Below are positions 30,846 to 42,065 of a stretch of 64,000 nt of DNA, one piece after another (the stretch's first letter is position 1; the number at the start of each line of letters is the position of its first letter). The notes below the pieces were generated by a model, which worked only from the letters and a program-made list of their open reading frames with translations, made no database searches and was not told the origin of the DNA. This DNA comes from Paraburkholderia rhynchosiae. Its GTDB lineage: Bacteria; Pseudomonadota; Gammaproteobacteria; Burkholderiales; Burkholderiaceae. A program made the translations under genes and the position numbers. The stretch is taken from the NCBI RefSeq assembly GCF_002879865.1, contig NZ_PNXY01000002.1, positions 62,001 through 126,000 of the forward strand, read 5' to 3'.

Positions 30846-31943
30846 TTACGATAGCGCAATCAGCGCGTCTTGCCCGATCGAGATGCCGACCACTGTGCCG
30901 CGCGCCAGTTCGACGCGGCCCGCGACGTCGATCAGCAGCGCATCGGGTGCGGCGCCGCGGATCGTCAGACGCGTGCGCTCACCGAGAAATGCGCTCGTTT
31001 CGATGTACCCGCGCAATTGCGCACGAGCCAGATCGGCGAGGAACGCGTCTTCGGGGCGGAAGAAAATTTCATGCGCCGAAACAGCTTCGGCCGAAGAATG
31101 AACATGACTTGAAGGCAAAGGCACGGCGCCGCCCGTTGTATTCAGCATGCCGCCGCGTCGCTCGCCAGCCAGGCGGTTGATCGTGCCGACGAACTGCGCA
31201 ACTGTGCGATTCGCGGGCCGATAGTAGATGTCGCGCGGCGAGCCGATTTGCTCGATGCGTCCCTCGCTCATCACGACAATGCGGTCGCCCAGTTCCATTG
31301 CTTCCGCCTGATCATGCGTCACGTAGACGGTCGTAATGCCGAGTTCGCGCAGCAGCGTGTTCATCTCGCTGCGCAACGCGTCGCGCAAACGCGCATCGAG
31401 GGCCGTGAGCGGTTCGTCGAGCAGGAGCACACGCGGCTGCACGGCAAGAGCCCGAGCGAGCGCCACGCGTTGACGCTGACCGCCGGAAAGCTGATCGATC
31501 GGTTTGTCGGCGTGCGCGGTCAGACGCATCATGTCGAGCAATTCGTCGATGCGTTGCCGCGCGGTCCCGACCGGCACACGTTTGATCTTCAGTCCATAAC
31601 CGATGTTGCCGCGCACGTTCAGATTGGGAAACAGCGCATAGTTCTGGAACACCATGCCGACCTGGCGTTTTTCGATGGGCAGCGCGGTGACGTCGTCGTC
31701 GCCGAATGCGATGCGGCCACCGGCGTCGGGCGTTTCGAGCCCCGCGATCATGCGCAGCGTGGTGGTCTTGCCGCAACCGGAGGGGCCGAGCAGCACGAGC
31801 GTCTCACCGGGTTCGATATGCAGATCGAGCGGTTCGAGCACACGTGTGCCGCGAAACGTTTTCGCGCATTGCGTCAGCGTGATCGGGACCGAAGCAGCGG
31901 GAGCGGACGCGGAAGGGGGAACAACAACGGAGGCGAGTTTCAT
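30846..31943 (-). CDS. ABC importer ATPase (PotA/FbpC/PhnT-like)
   Basis: The 365-residue product has Walker A LGPSGCGKTT, the Q-loop in VFQNYALFP, signature LSGGQRQRVALARAL, Walker B VLLLDEPLTALD and the switch His in VYVTHDQAEAM. A C-terminal TOBE-type domain follows from about residue 270. It powers import by the two permeases encoded upstream. Its ATG overlaps the stop of the preceding permease (ATGA), so the two are translationally coupled. Substrate class is discussed under the binding protein. Confidence 0.9.
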   Translation of the reverse strand: MKLASVVVPPSASAPAASVPITLTQCAKTFRGTRVLEPLDLHIEPGETLVLLGPSGCGKTTTLRMIAGLETPDAGGRIAFGDDDVTALPIEKRQVGMVFQNYALFPNLNVRGNIGYGLKIKRVPVGTARQRIDELLDMMRLTAHADKPIDQLSGGQRQRVALARALAVQPRVLLLDEPLTALDARLRDALRSEMNTLLRELGITTVYVTHDQAEAMELGDRIVVMSEGRIEQIGSPRDIYYRPANRTVAQFVGTINRLAGERRGGMLNTTGGAVPLPSSHVHSSAEAVSAHEIFFRPEDAFLADLARAQLRGYIETSAFLGERTRLTIRGAAPDALLIDVAGRVELARGTVVGISIGQDALIALS

Positions 31944-32899
31944 GGCGTCGTGAGGGACTTCGAAGCAGAAGCGGCGACGCGCTTTTTCGCCACGCTGCGC
32001 TGGCCGGTCGCATCGACGCCGAGCCATTGCATCGCGACGAGTAGCGGCATCGTCATGATGAAAAAGAGAATCGTGTATGCGCTGCCGATTTCGATGCGCA
32101 ACGACGCGTACGTGTCGGCGAGACCGACCGGCAGCGTCTTCGTATCGGGCGTGTGCAGCATCCACGTGAGGTTGAATTCGCCGATGGAAAGCGTCAGCAC
32201 CGCGAGCGCCCCGGCCACGATGCCCGGCCTCGCGTTCGGCAGCACGATCGTCACGAAGCGCTGCATGAAGCTCGCGCCGAGACTCGCCGCGCCTTCTTCC
32301 AGCGTGCGCAGATCGCTGCTCGCGCACACGGCGGCGACCGCGCGCACCATGAACGGCAGCGTGAACACCACATGCCCGACGACGATAAACGCCACGCTCA
32401 TGCGAAACATCGTGAAGCCGCCGTAGACCACCAGCAGCGCAAGCGCGGACGCGAGACCGGGCAGTGCGATCGGCAGCACGAGAAATTCCTCGATGACTCG
32501 CGAGAGCCGCGTCTTGCTGCGCGCGAGCACATAGCCAGCGGGCACGCCGGTCAGCAGCGTGATGAGCAAGGTCGCCGCCGCGACTTCGAGCGATAGGAAC
32601 ACCGAGCCGTGATACTGCGTCCATACTTCGGCCAGCCAGCGCAGCGTGAATCCGCTGGAGATGCCCTTGAAGTAGTTGACGGTCACCCCCGCCACGATCG
32701 ACATGACAACGGGCACGATCAGAAACGCGCACAGCAGTAGCGTGACGAGCCACTGGCCCGCTGCGAGCCACGTCCGTGCCGCCGGCAGACGGAGCCGCAG
32801 GCGCGGCTTTGCCTCGGACGGCAAAGAGGAAGTAATGGAATTCATGGAGATGTCCTGCTTCCGGGTTTGGCTGGCGCCGTGTTCGATGACGCCGCTCAT
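31940..32899 (-). CDS. ABC importer permease 2
   Basis: The 319-residue product has six membrane segments and the permease EAA loop (LEEGAASLGASFMQRFVTIV). It resembles PhnV/PotC-type permeases of polyamine, iron and 2-aminoethylphosphonate importers. Its ATG overlaps the previous stop (ATGA at 32896-32899). A second ATG at codon 19 is possible, but the overlap supports the first. Confidence 0.88.
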   Translation of the reverse strand: MSGVIEHGASQTRKQDISMNSITSSLPSEAKPRLRLRLPAARTWLAAGQWLVTLLLCAFLIVPVVMSIVAGVTVNYFKGISSGFTLRWLAEVWTQYHGSVFLSLEVAAATLLITLLTGVPAGYVLARSKTRLSRVIEEFLVLPIALPGLASALALLVVYGGFTMFRMSVAFIVVGHVVFTLPFMVRAVAAVCASSDLRTLEEGAASLGASFMQRFVTIVLPNARPGIVAGALAVLTLSIGEFNLTWMLHTPDTKTLPVGLADTYASLRIEIGSAYTILFFIMTMPLLVAMQWLGVDATGQRSVAKKRVAASASKSLTTP

Positions 32900-33720
32900 G
32901 CGCTAGCCGCCACCGCGGAGCCACTGACGCTGCGCGCCAACGCAAGCACCGCCCATGTGACGATGCCGAGCACGATCGAAAGTCCTGCCGCCGTCACCAT
33001 GTTCGCGTTGAGCGTGAACTCGGTGTAGATGGTCATCGGCAATACGTCGATGTCGGTGGCGAGCGTGAACGCGGTGCCGAATGCGCCCATGGCGGTCGCG
33101 AAGCACACTGCGCCCGCCGCGATCAGACCTGGGGACAGCGCGGGCAACACGATGTCGCGCGTGATGCGCCACGGCGATGCGCCGAGCGAACGCGCGGCTT
33201 CTTCCAGCGATGCATCGAGCTTGGTCGCCGACGCCATCACCGTGACGATCACGCGCGGAATCGAGAAGTACAGGTAGCCGAGAAAGAGGCCGCTCATCGA
33301 GTATGCGAACACCCAGCGGTCGCCGGTCAGCTTGAGCGACAGCGCGCCGATCAGCCCCTGGCGTCCCGCGAGCATGATGACCATGAAGCCGATCACCACG
33401 CCCGGAAACGCGAGCGGAAACGTCAGCAGTGCGAGCAGCGTGCGCTTGAACGCAAACTCGCGGCGTGCGAGCAGCAAACCGGCGATCACCGAGAGCACCA
33501 GCGTCGCCGCCGTGACGGCCGCCGACAACACAATCGTCGCGCCGAGGCTCGACATGTAGCGCGGATTCGTCAGCATCGCGCGATAGGTGGCGAACGCGTG
33601 GCCGTCGCCGCTCAGTTGCGCGAGCGCGCCCATCGGCAACAGCCAGAACGCGATAAAAACCGCCAGCGCCGGCGCGATCAATGCAATGCGCCAGCGCAGC
33701 GGGAACGTGATGTCGTTCAA
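32896..33720 (-). CDS. ABC importer permease 1
   Basis: The 274-residue product has six membrane segments and an EAA loop (LEEAARSLGASPWRITRDIV). It pairs with the next permease as a PotB/PhnU-type subunit. No ATG suits the start; a TTG at 33720 overlaps the TGA of the binding protein and has AGGTG six bases upstream, so I take it as a coupled TTG start. Frames extending further upstream read through the binding-protein gene and have no family match. Confidence 0.85.
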   Translation of the reverse strand: MNDITFPLRWRIALIAPALAVFIAFWLLPMGALAQLSGDGHAFATYRAMLTNPRYMSSLGATIVLSAAVTAATLVLSVIAGLLLARREFAFKRTLLALLTFPLAFPGVVIGFMVIMLAGRQGLIGALSLKLTGDRWVFAYSMSGLFLGYLYFSIPRVIVTVMASATKLDASLEEAARSLGASPWRITRDIVLPALSPGLIAAGAVCFATAMGAFGTAFTLATDIDVLPMTIYTEFTLNANMVTAAGLSIVLGIVTWAVLALARSVSGSAVAASA

Positions 33721-34796
33721 TGCATCACCTGCAAATAACGCTCGCCGAAGCTCGACTGCTTCTCGGCCATCTTGCCGAAGTCGACCGGCTTCGCGCGTGC
33801 ATAGTCGCTCGCCGGCAGGAACTTCGCGGCGGTCGCGGCGCTCATCGCATTCGCGCGCACCGGACGCAGATATGCATCGGCCCACAGCTTCTGGCCTTCG
33901 TCCGAGAGCACGAAATCGAGCACCTTCCTGCCGTTTGCTTCATGCGGCGCACCTTTCACGAGACTCATCACGTACGGCACGGAAATCGTTCCTTCCTTCG
34001 GGATCACGAATTCGACGTTCGCGTGATCCTTGTATTTCGCACGATAGGCGTCGAAATCGTAGTCGAGCAGAATCGGAATTTCACCGGACATGACGCGCGC
34101 GTAGGCGGTCTGCTTCGGCACGATTGGCGCGTTGGCCTTGAGCTTGCGAAACCAGTCGAGGCCTGGTTCGAAGTTATCGAGCGTGCCGCCAAGTGCCTGA
34201 TTCACGGCGACCGCGCCCGCATAGCCGACAAAGGCGCTCGACGGATCGAGATAGCCGATCATGCCTTTGTATTCGGGCTTGAGCAGGTCGGCCCACGAAC
34301 GCGGCACGGGCTTGCCTTCGAGCGCGTCCTTGTTGACGAAGAAGCCGAGGGTGCCCGAGTGGATCGTGAACCAGTAGCCCTGCGGGTCTTTCAGGCTGGT
34401 CGGAATGTCGTCCCAATGCGCGGGCTTATACGGTTGCACGACGCCCTTGTCCTTCGCCTGGAATGCCGACGATACGCCGAGATACACCACGTCCGCGACG
34501 GGGCTCTTCTGCTCCGCCATCAACTGTGCAATCGACTGGCCGGAGTTCTTGTTGTCGAACGGCACGCGGATGCCGGTCGACTGCTGGATCGCCTTGATCT
34601 GGCTTGCCCAGTCGGCCCATTCGGGCGGGCAGTTGTAGCAGATCGCGGTTTCATCGGCGTGGGCCGTTTGCGACGTGAGCGTGCCAAGCGTGGCAGTGAC
34701 GACCGCGCCGGCGCAGAGCGCGACGACGGTGGACTGCGCGAGGCGGCGCATCAGCGGTGTAAGCGATGATGCAAAGCGTACGGAAGAGCGGATCAC
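33717..34796 (-). CDS. ABC importer substrate-binding protein (family 1, Fe/polyamine/AEP-like)
   Basis: The 359-residue product has a signal peptide ending TAHA (about residue 48) and mature start DETAICYNCPPEWADWASQ. TIHSGTLGFFVNKDAL and PRSWADLLKPEYKGMIGYLD are characteristic of family 1 periplasmic binding proteins for Fe3+, polyamines and 2-aminoethylphosphonate. With the metallophosphoesterase at the end of the operon, a phosphorus-containing ligand is the best guess, not proven. It begins 47 bp after the lacI-type gene. Confidence 0.85.
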   Translation of the reverse strand: MIRSSVRFASSLTPLMRRLAQSTVVALCAGAVVTATLGTLTSQTAHADETAICYNCPPEWADWASQIKAIQQSTGIRVPFDNKNSGQSIAQLMAEQKSPVADVVYLGVSSAFQAKDKGVVQPYKPAHWDDIPTSLKDPQGYWFTIHSGTLGFFVNKDALEGKPVPRSWADLLKPEYKGMIGYLDPSSAFVGYAGAVAVNQALGGTLDNFEPGLDWFRKLKANAPIVPKQTAYARVMSGEIPILLDYDFDAYRAKYKDHANVEFVIPKEGTISVPYVMSLVKGAPHEANGRKVLDFVLSDEGQKLWADAYLRPVRANAMSAATAAKFLPASDYARAKPVDFGKMAEKQSSFGERYLQVMH

Positions 34797-34843
34797 TGCG
34801 GTTCTCCTGGAGAGGAAGAGAGCGGGTGGTTAGGGTGGGTTGT

Positions 34844-35911
34844 TCAGGATTCAAGATGAAGCCGCGCCGACGCATGCGTTGCGGCGGTGTCGTTGCGGCT
34901 CGAAATCGCGGCGATGGTGGCGCCTTCGCGCAAGCTGTGCGGCAGCGTCAGCGCGAGCGGCGCCTCGCCGGGTCCTTCGTTACTGCCGGTGACGCGCGCC
35001 AGCAAACGCTGCCAGGCCGAGCAGCCGATGTCGCGGTTCGGCGCGCACACGCTTGCGAGCGGCGGCGACAGGAGTTCGCCCATCGCGAGGCCGTCGAAGC
35101 CGAGAATCGACATATCGCGCGGAATCTGCAGGCGCGCCCGGCGCAGGCCGCGCATTACCACCATCGCGAGCAGATCGTTGCTGCAGAAGAGGGCGCTCGG
35201 ACGATTAGGACCGCTCGTCAGATGCGCGAGCACGGAGGGCGCGAGTTCGTCCGCATTGAAATCGACTTCGAGCGCGGGTGCGGGTGCGAGGCCGGCTTGC
35301 TGCATTGCCTGCGTGTAGCCGAGATGACGTTGCCGCGCGCGGTCCGACGCGGCGAGCGTGCCGGCGAGCATCAGGATGCGACGATGGCCGTGCGCGATCA
35401 GCATGCGCACGCCTTCGTAGGCGGCGAGACGGTTGTCGACCGAGACCGACGGACGCCGCACCGTATCGTTATGCATCAGCACATAGAGCAGGCCGTCGCG
35501 GTCGAGCTGGTCGAGAAGCGGATGCGTGTCGGCGTCGGCGACCGTCAGGATCAGTCCTTCCACGCGATGTTCGCGCAGCGTTTCGATCGCGCGGCGTTCC
35601 CGGTCGGCGTCGTACTGGGTGGTCATCAGCATGAGCCGGTAGCCTTGCGCCGCCGCGAGTTCGTCGATGCCTTGCAGGCAGTCGGCGAACACCGGATTCG
35701 CGAGCGTGGGCACGATCACGCCGATCAGACGGGTGCGCTCGCCGCGCAATTGACGGCCGAGCGGGCTGGGCCGGAACTTGAGCGCGTCGATGGACTGGCG
35801 TACTTTGGCGAGCGTGACGGGGTTGACGGTGTGCGGCGCGTTGATGGCGCGCGAGACCGTCGCGATGGAAAAGCCCGCGTGGGCAGCGACATCCTTGATT
35901 GTCCGGGTCAT
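34844..35911 (-). CDS. LacI-family transcriptional regulator
   Basis: The 355-residue product has the LacI DNA-binding head TIKDVAAHAGFSIATVSRAI and hinge region, then a periplasmic-binding-protein-like sensor domain (GVIVPTLANPVFADCLQGID, PRDMSILGFDGLAMGELL). It is the first gene of the importer operon. An operator-like site lies 15 bp upstream of its start, so autoregulation together with the whole operon is likely. The inducer is unknown. Confidence 0.92.
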   Translation of the reverse strand: MTRTIKDVAAHAGFSIATVSRAINAPHTVNPVTLAKVRQSIDALKFRPSPLGRQLRGERTRLIGVIVPTLANPVFADCLQGIDELAAAQGYRLMLMTTQYDADRERRAIETLREHRVEGLILTVADADTHPLLDQLDRDGLLYVLMHNDTVRRPSVSVDNRLAAYEGVRMLIAHGHRRILMLAGTLAASDRARQRHLGYTQAMQQAGLAPAPALEVDFNADELAPSVLAHLTSGPNRPSALFCSNDLLAMVVMRGLRRARLQIPRDMSILGFDGLAMGELLSPPLASVCAPNRDIGCSAWQRLLARVTGSNEGPGEAPLALTLPHSLREGATIAAISSRNDTAATHASARLHLES

Positions 35912-35926
35912 AATTTCCGCTCGGTT

Positions 35927-35938
35927 GTAAACGTTTCC
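35927..35938. promoter_or_regulatory. LacI-type operator before the importer operon
   Basis: GTAAACGTTTCC contains the palindrome AAACGTTT (35929-35936) with the central CG usual for LacI/PurR-family sites. It lies 15 bp upstream of the lacI-type start at 35911. Confidence 0.65.
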
Positions 35939-36142
35939 AGCAGCGGATTATCGGGAGGGTTTGTGACTTGCCGATGACTTCGGTTCTAGCGATGGATCGG
36001 ATGTTTTGAAGGCGAGGCGAGGCGGGGACACGGTGCGGTGCCTGCGGGTGGGCGTTGCAGTTTCCGTTGGGGGCCTTGGCGGGCGTTTGGTCCGCCCGGC
36101 GGCCAATGGTAGAATGCGCGTCCACGCGTTTTGCCCACCCTC

Positions 36143-36227
36143 GCCGGGGTGATGAAATTGGTAAACATAGCGGACTTAAAATCCGCCGCTTCACGGCTTG
36201 CCGGTTCGAGTCCGGTCCCCGGCACCA
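36143..36227 (+). tRNA. tRNA-Leu (anticodon UAA)
   Basis: An 85-nt tRNA with acceptor arms GCCGGGG and CCCCGGC, a D arm, anticodon loop CTTAAAA giving UAA, a long variable arm, the GGTTCGAGTCC T arm and an encoded CCA end. The long variable arm fits the leucine class. It is the only tRNA I found in the window. Confidence 0.95.
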
Positions 36228-36489
36228 GGAAGTCTCGCCGAGCTTCCCTTTTCCAATCCCACACTCTGCGCAAAACCCACCCACGTAAGCACACACTGGG
36301 GAATGCCTGAGCTTGAGCCTCTCCCGTCGCGCGTCGTAGAATCGTCGCACATCGGTTTGGGGGTCCAGCAATGTGCCTGGCTTCTCGTTGCGATTTCAAT
36401 CCAACAATCCGGCGCCGCCCGGCGCTTTTCCGACCCGCGTCCCCGCTTGAGGCCAGCGGTCGCGGCCTCGTCGCCATTGGCTTTGCCCC

Positions 36490-38001
<1,512 letters not shown>

Positions 38002-38016
38002 GCCCGAGAGGACGCT

Positions 38017-39042
38017 ATGACACTGCAATCCGATTCTCCGGCGCTGACGGGCCAACGGCGCCTGACCGGCCTCAAAGCCCGCATCTTTTCGCCGACTGCT
38101 TTGCAGAAGCTGCTTGCCTTCGCGAGCCTGATTCTGCTGCTGGTGTTTTTCAGCTTCGCGTCGCCCGCTTTCATGCAGATGGACAACATCCTCGGCATCT
38201 TGCAGGCGACGGCGGTCAACGGCGTGCTGGCGATTGCCTCCACGTTCGTCATCATTACCGGCGGCATCGATCTGTCCGTGGGCACGTTGATGACCTTCAC
38301 CGCTGTCATTTGCGGCGTGTTTCTCACTTACTGGCATTTGCCGATGTGGGTCGGCGTGCTTGCGGCGATCGGTACAGGCGCGCTGTGCGGGACCATTTCG
38401 GGCACGCTCACTGCGAAAATGAAGATACCGCCGTTCATCGCGACGCTCGGCATGATGCTGCTGCTCAAAGGGCTGTCGCTGGTTGTGTCGGCGGACAAGC
38501 CGATCTACTTCACCGACACCGAAAACTTCTACATGATCTCGCAGGACTCGTTGATCGGGTATCTGGTGCCGAGCTTGCCGATTCCGAACGCGGTGCTGAT
38601 CCTGTTTTTTCTCGCGATCGTGAGTTCGATCACGCTCAATCGCACGGCGCTTGGCCGCTACACGTTCGCACTCGGCAGCAATGAAGAAGCGGTGCGGCTT
38701 TCAGGTGTGAACGTCGATAGATGGAAGATCGCGATTTATGGCCTCGGCGGCGCGATTTGCGGCGTTGCGGGGCTGCTCATCGCCTCGCGCCTGAATTCGG
38801 CGCAGCCAGCGCTTGGCCAGGGCTATGAGCTCGAAGCGATCGCCGCGGTGGTGATCGGCGGCACGTCGCTCTCGGGCGGCTCGGGCACGATACTCGGAAC
38901 CATCATCGGCGCCTTCATCATGAGCGTGCTGACCAATGGCTTGCGCATCATGTCCGTCGCTCAGGAATGGCAGATCGTGGTGACCGGCCTCATCATCATT
39001 CTCGCGGTCTACGCCGACATCTTGCGACGCAGAAAGAGCTGA
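38017..39042 (+). CDS. Sugar ABC importer permease (RbsC-like)
   Basis: The 341-residue product has about ten membrane segments and RbsC-type stretches: FVIITGGIDLSVGTLMTFTA, RLNSAQPALGQGYELEAIAA and VVIGGTSLSGGSGTILGTI. It forms the membrane channel with the double ATPase just upstream. GAGAGGA precedes the ATG. Confidence 0.93.
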   Translation: MTLQSDSPALTGQRRLTGLKARIFSPTALQKLLAFASLILLLVFFSFASPAFMQMDNILGILQATAVNGVLAIASTFVIITGGIDLSVGTLMTFTAVICGVFLTYWHLPMWVGVLAAIGTGALCGTISGTLTAKMKIPPFIATLGMMLLLKGLSLVVSADKPIYFTDTENFYMISQDSLIGYLVPSLPIPNAVLILFFLAIVSSITLNRTALGRYTFALGSNEEAVRLSGVNVDRWKIAIYGLGGAICGVAGLLIASRLNSAQPALGQGYELEAIAAVVIGGTSLSGGSGTILGTIIGAFIMSVLTNGLRIMSVAQEWQIVVTGLIIILAVYADILRRRKS

Positions 39043-39144
39043 CGCTCCGCCGGACAATATCAACAACGGGAGGCGCTACAACGCTTCCCTGAAGGCTGAA
39101 GAAAGCTGAAGAAGAAGAGTCCACACCTTAGGAGGAGATATTCC

Positions 39145-40086
39145 ATGTTGAATCGAAGAGTATTCGGTGTCGTGGTGGGCGTCAGCGCGCTCATCGGGGG
39201 CGCAAACCTTGCACACGCGGACGACGTTTATATTCCGCTCATCTCGAAGGGCTTCCAGCATCAGTTCTGGCAGGCCGTCAAAGCGGGCGCTGAGCAGGGC
39301 GCGAAAGAGCACAACGTCAGGATTACCTTCGAAGGGCCGGAAACCGAGGCGATGGTCGACAAACAGATCGACATGCTGTCGGCCGCGCTCGCGAAGAAGC
39401 CGCAGGCGCTCGGCATTGCCGCGCTCGACAGCAAGGCGGCCATTCCGCTACTGAAAAGAGCGCAGGCCGCGAAGATTCCGGTGATTGCGTTCGACTCCGG
39501 CGTAGACAGCGACATTCCGCTGACCACGTGCGCGACCGACAATCTCGCGGCTGCGGCGCTCGCCGCCGACAAGATGGCCGAGGCGATCGGTAATTCGGGC
39601 GACGTCGGCGTAATCGTGCACGATCAGACGAGCCGCACCGGCATCGACCGCCGCGACGGCTTTCTCAACGAGATGAAAGCGAAGCATCCGAACGTCAAGA
39701 TCGTCTCCGTGCAGTACGGAGGCGGCGACCATCTGAAGTCGGCGGAAATCGCCAAGGCGATGATCCAGGCGAATCCGAAACTGAAGGGCATTTTCGGTGC
39801 CAATGAAGGTTCGGCGGAAGGCGCGGCGATCGGCGTCAAGGAGTCGGGCAAGAAACTCGTCCTCATTGGCTACGACTCGGGCAAGGAACAAAAAGAGGAC
39901 ATCAATTCAGGGCTGATGGCGGGCGCCATTACGCAGAATCCGATCGGCATCGGCAAATGCGTCGTCGATTCGGCGGTGAAGGCGCTCAAGGGCGAGAAGC
40001 TGCCGAAGAAAGTCGACACGGGCTTCTACTGGTACGACAAGAGCAACATGAACGATCCGAAGATCGCCGCCGTGCTCTACGATTGA
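39145..40086 (+). CDS. Sugar-binding periplasmic protein (RbsB-like)
   Basis: The 313-residue product has a signal peptide ending NLAHA and the type I fold of sugar-binding proteins: YIPLISKGFQHQFWQAVKAG, DKQIDMLSAALAKKPQALGI, VIAFDSGVDSDIPL and IFGANEGSAEGAAIG. It is the last transporter gene. A strong AGGAGGAG precedes the ATG, and the 102-bp spacer before it has an imperfect hairpin (GGGAGGCG/CGCTTCCC), which may help give it higher expression than the membrane subunits. Confidence 0.92.
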   Translation: MLNRRVFGVVVGVSALIGGANLAHADDVYIPLISKGFQHQFWQAVKAGAEQGAKEHNVRITFEGPETEAMVDKQIDMLSAALAKKPQALGIAALDSKAAIPLLKRAQAAKIPVIAFDSGVDSDIPLTTCATDNLAAAALAADKMAEAIGNSGDVGVIVHDQTSRTGIDRRDGFLNEMKAKHPNVKIVSVQYGGGDHLKSAEIAKAMIQANPKLKGIFGANEGSAEGAAIGVKESGKKLVLIGYDSGKEQKEDINSGLMAGAITQNPIGIGKCVVDSAVKALKGEKLPKKVDTGFYWYDKSNMNDPKIAAVLYD

Positions 40087-40135
40087 TCGTCGCTCAGTGT
40101 CGTCGCTTGACTGGCCGCCGTCGAGGAGCGTGTAC

Positions 40136-41443
40136 ATGACCACGATCACCACGATTACCGGGCTGTCCGTGCGGGACATCCGGTTTCCGACTTCGCGTTC
40201 GCTCGACGGCTCCGATGCGATGAACGCCGCGCCGGATTATTCGGCCACCTACGTCACGCTCGAAACGGATGCGCCGCACGCGCTCACCGGCCATGGCCTG
40301 ACGTTTACGATCGGGCGCGGCAACGAGATCTGCGTGAGGGCGGTCGAGGCGCTGGCGCCGTTGGTCGTCGGTAAAACACTGGAAGACATTGCCGCGGACA
40401 TGGGCGCTTTCTGGCGCACGCTGACTTCGGACAGCCAGTTGCGCTGGATCGGTCCCGACAAAGGCGCGATTCATCTGGCCACCGCGGCGGTGGTCAACGC
40501 GGCATGGGACCTGTGGGCGAAAGCGGAAGGCAAGCCGGTGTGGAAACTGCTCGTCGACATGAGCCCGGAGGAACTCGTGCGGTGTCTGGACTTCCGCTAT
40601 GTGACGGACGCGATCACGCCGCAAGAAGCGATCGCGATGCTGCATCGTCATGCGAGTACCAAAGCGGAGCGTGAAAAGGAAATGCTCGCGCACGGTTATC
40701 CGGCTTACACGACGTCGGCGGGTTGGCTCGGCTACGACGACGACAAGATCCGCCGGCTTGCGCGTGAAGGCGTTGCGCAAGGCTGGATGCATTTCAAGCA
40801 GAAGGTCGGCGGCAATCTTGAAGAAGATCTGCGCCGCGCTCGCATCCTGCGCGAAGAGATCGGCGAAAACCGCAAGCTGATGATGGACGCGAACCAGGTA
40901 TGGGACGTCGATGAAGCGATAGCGAACATGCGGCGTCTCGCGCAGTTCGATCCGTGGTGGATCGAGGAGCCCACGAGTCCCGACGATATTCTCGGCCACG
41001 CCGAGATCCGCCGGCGGCTCGCGCCGATCGGCGTGGCGACGGGCGAGCATTGTCATAACCGCGTAATGTTCAAGCAGTTGCTGCAGGCGCATGCCATCGA
41101 CTTCTGCCAGGTGGATAGCTGCCGCCTGGGCGGTCTGAACGAAGTGATCGTCGTGCTGCTGATGGCGGCGAAGTTCGGCGTGCCCGTCTGCCCGCACGCG
41201 GGCGGCGTGGGTTTATGCGAGTACGTTCAGCATATTTCGCTGTTCGACTATATCTGCGTGTCGGCGTCGCTGGACAACCGGGTGCTCGAATACGTGGACC
41301 ACTTGCATGAGCATTTCGTCGATCCTGTCGTTATCCGCAATGGCCGCTATATGCCGCCGCAACGGCCCGGCTACAGCATCGAAATGCATGCGGCCGCCCT
41401 CGATCAGCATGACTTTCCTGGTGGACCGATTTGGCGCCCTTGA
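40136..41443 (+). CDS. fucD: L-fuconate dehydratase (enolase superfamily)
   Basis: The enzyme dehydrates L-fuconate to 2-keto-3-deoxy-L-fuconate in the oxidative L-fucose pathway. The 435-residue product has TSAGWLGYDDDKIRRL, HFKQKVGGNLEEDLRR, MMDANQVWDVDEAI, WWIEEPTSPDD and GVATGEHCHNR, the metal-binding and catalytic regions, and CPHAGGVGLCEYVQH near the end, all close to characterised FucD. It directly follows the importer, with GAGGAG before the ATG. The other pathway genes (fucose dehydrogenase, lactonase, later steps) are not in this window. Confidence 0.93.
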   Translation: MTTITTITGLSVRDIRFPTSRSLDGSDAMNAAPDYSATYVTLETDAPHALTGHGLTFTIGRGNEICVRAVEALAPLVVGKTLEDIAADMGAFWRTLTSDSQLRWIGPDKGAIHLATAAVVNAAWDLWAKAEGKPVWKLLVDMSPEELVRCLDFRYVTDAITPQEAIAMLHRHASTKAEREKEMLAHGYPAYTTSAGWLGYDDDKIRRLAREGVAQGWMHFKQKVGGNLEEDLRRARILREEIGENRKLMMDANQVWDVDEAIANMRRLAQFDPWWIEEPTSPDDILGHAEIRRRLAPIGVATGEHCHNRVMFKQLLQAHAIDFCQVDSCRLGGLNEVIVVLLMAAKFGVPVCPHAGGVGLCEYVQHISLFDYICVSASLDNRVLEYVDHLHEHFVDPVVIRNGRYMPPQRPGYSIEMHAAALDQHDFPGGPIWRP

Positions 41444-41525
41444 AGCGGGGTGCTCACGAGGCCGTGTAAACTTGTCGTTTAGCGTTCCGCATCTTTCAGG
41501 CGGCCGCCAACGCAAAGCCACGACC

Positions 41526-42029
41526 ATGCACCATCTGAAATACCTGAGCGGTTATCCACCAGCGCTGCAAGAGAAAGTCAAAAAGCTGATCGCCGACGAA
41601 CAACTCGGCCCGTACCTCGCCGCGCGCTATCCGAACACGCACGACGTGCAGACCGACCGCGCGCTGTACACGTACTGCGCGGAATTGAAGCGCGAGCATC
41701 TGCGCAGCGCGGAGCAGATCGACAAAGTCACTTACGACAGCAAGCTCGACGTGGTGCGCCACGCGTTGGGCCTGCACACCAGCATCTCGCGTGTGCAGGG
41801 CGGCAAGCTGAAGGCGAAGAAGGAGATCCGCATCGCGTCGCTGTTCAAAACGGCGGCGCCGGAATTTCTGAAGATGATCGTGGTGCACGAACTCGCGCAT
41901 CTGAAAGAGAGCGACCACAACAAGGCGTTTTACCGCCTCTGCGAGTTCATGCAGCCGGGCTACCACCAGATAGAGTTCGATCTCCGGCTTCATCTCACGC
42001 ATCGCGAGTTGGTGAAGAGCCAGGCTTGA
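41526..42029 (+). CDS. YgjP-like zinc metallopeptidase domain protein (DUF45/WLM)
   Basis: The 167-residue product has IVVHELAHLKESDHNKAFY, the HEXXH zinc motif with the further His typical of YgjP/DUF45 proteins, followed by CEFMQPGYHQIEFDLRLHL. Some relatives are thought to be proteases linked to restriction or DNA repair, but the role of this type is unclear. It stands alone after fucD. The ATG at 41526 gives MHHLKYLSGYP and is 82 bp after the fucD stop. Confidence 0.83.
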   Translation: MHHLKYLSGYPPALQEKVKKLIADEQLGPYLAARYPNTHDVQTDRALYTYCAELKREHLRSAEQIDKVTYDSKLDVVRHALGLHTSISRVQGGKLKAKKEIRIASLFKTAAPEFLKMIVVHELAHLKESDHNKAFYRLCEFMQPGYHQIEFDLRLHLTHRELVKSQA

Positions 42030-42065
42030 CGTGTGCCGCCGTATTGCACGCGGCACATCATCTCT

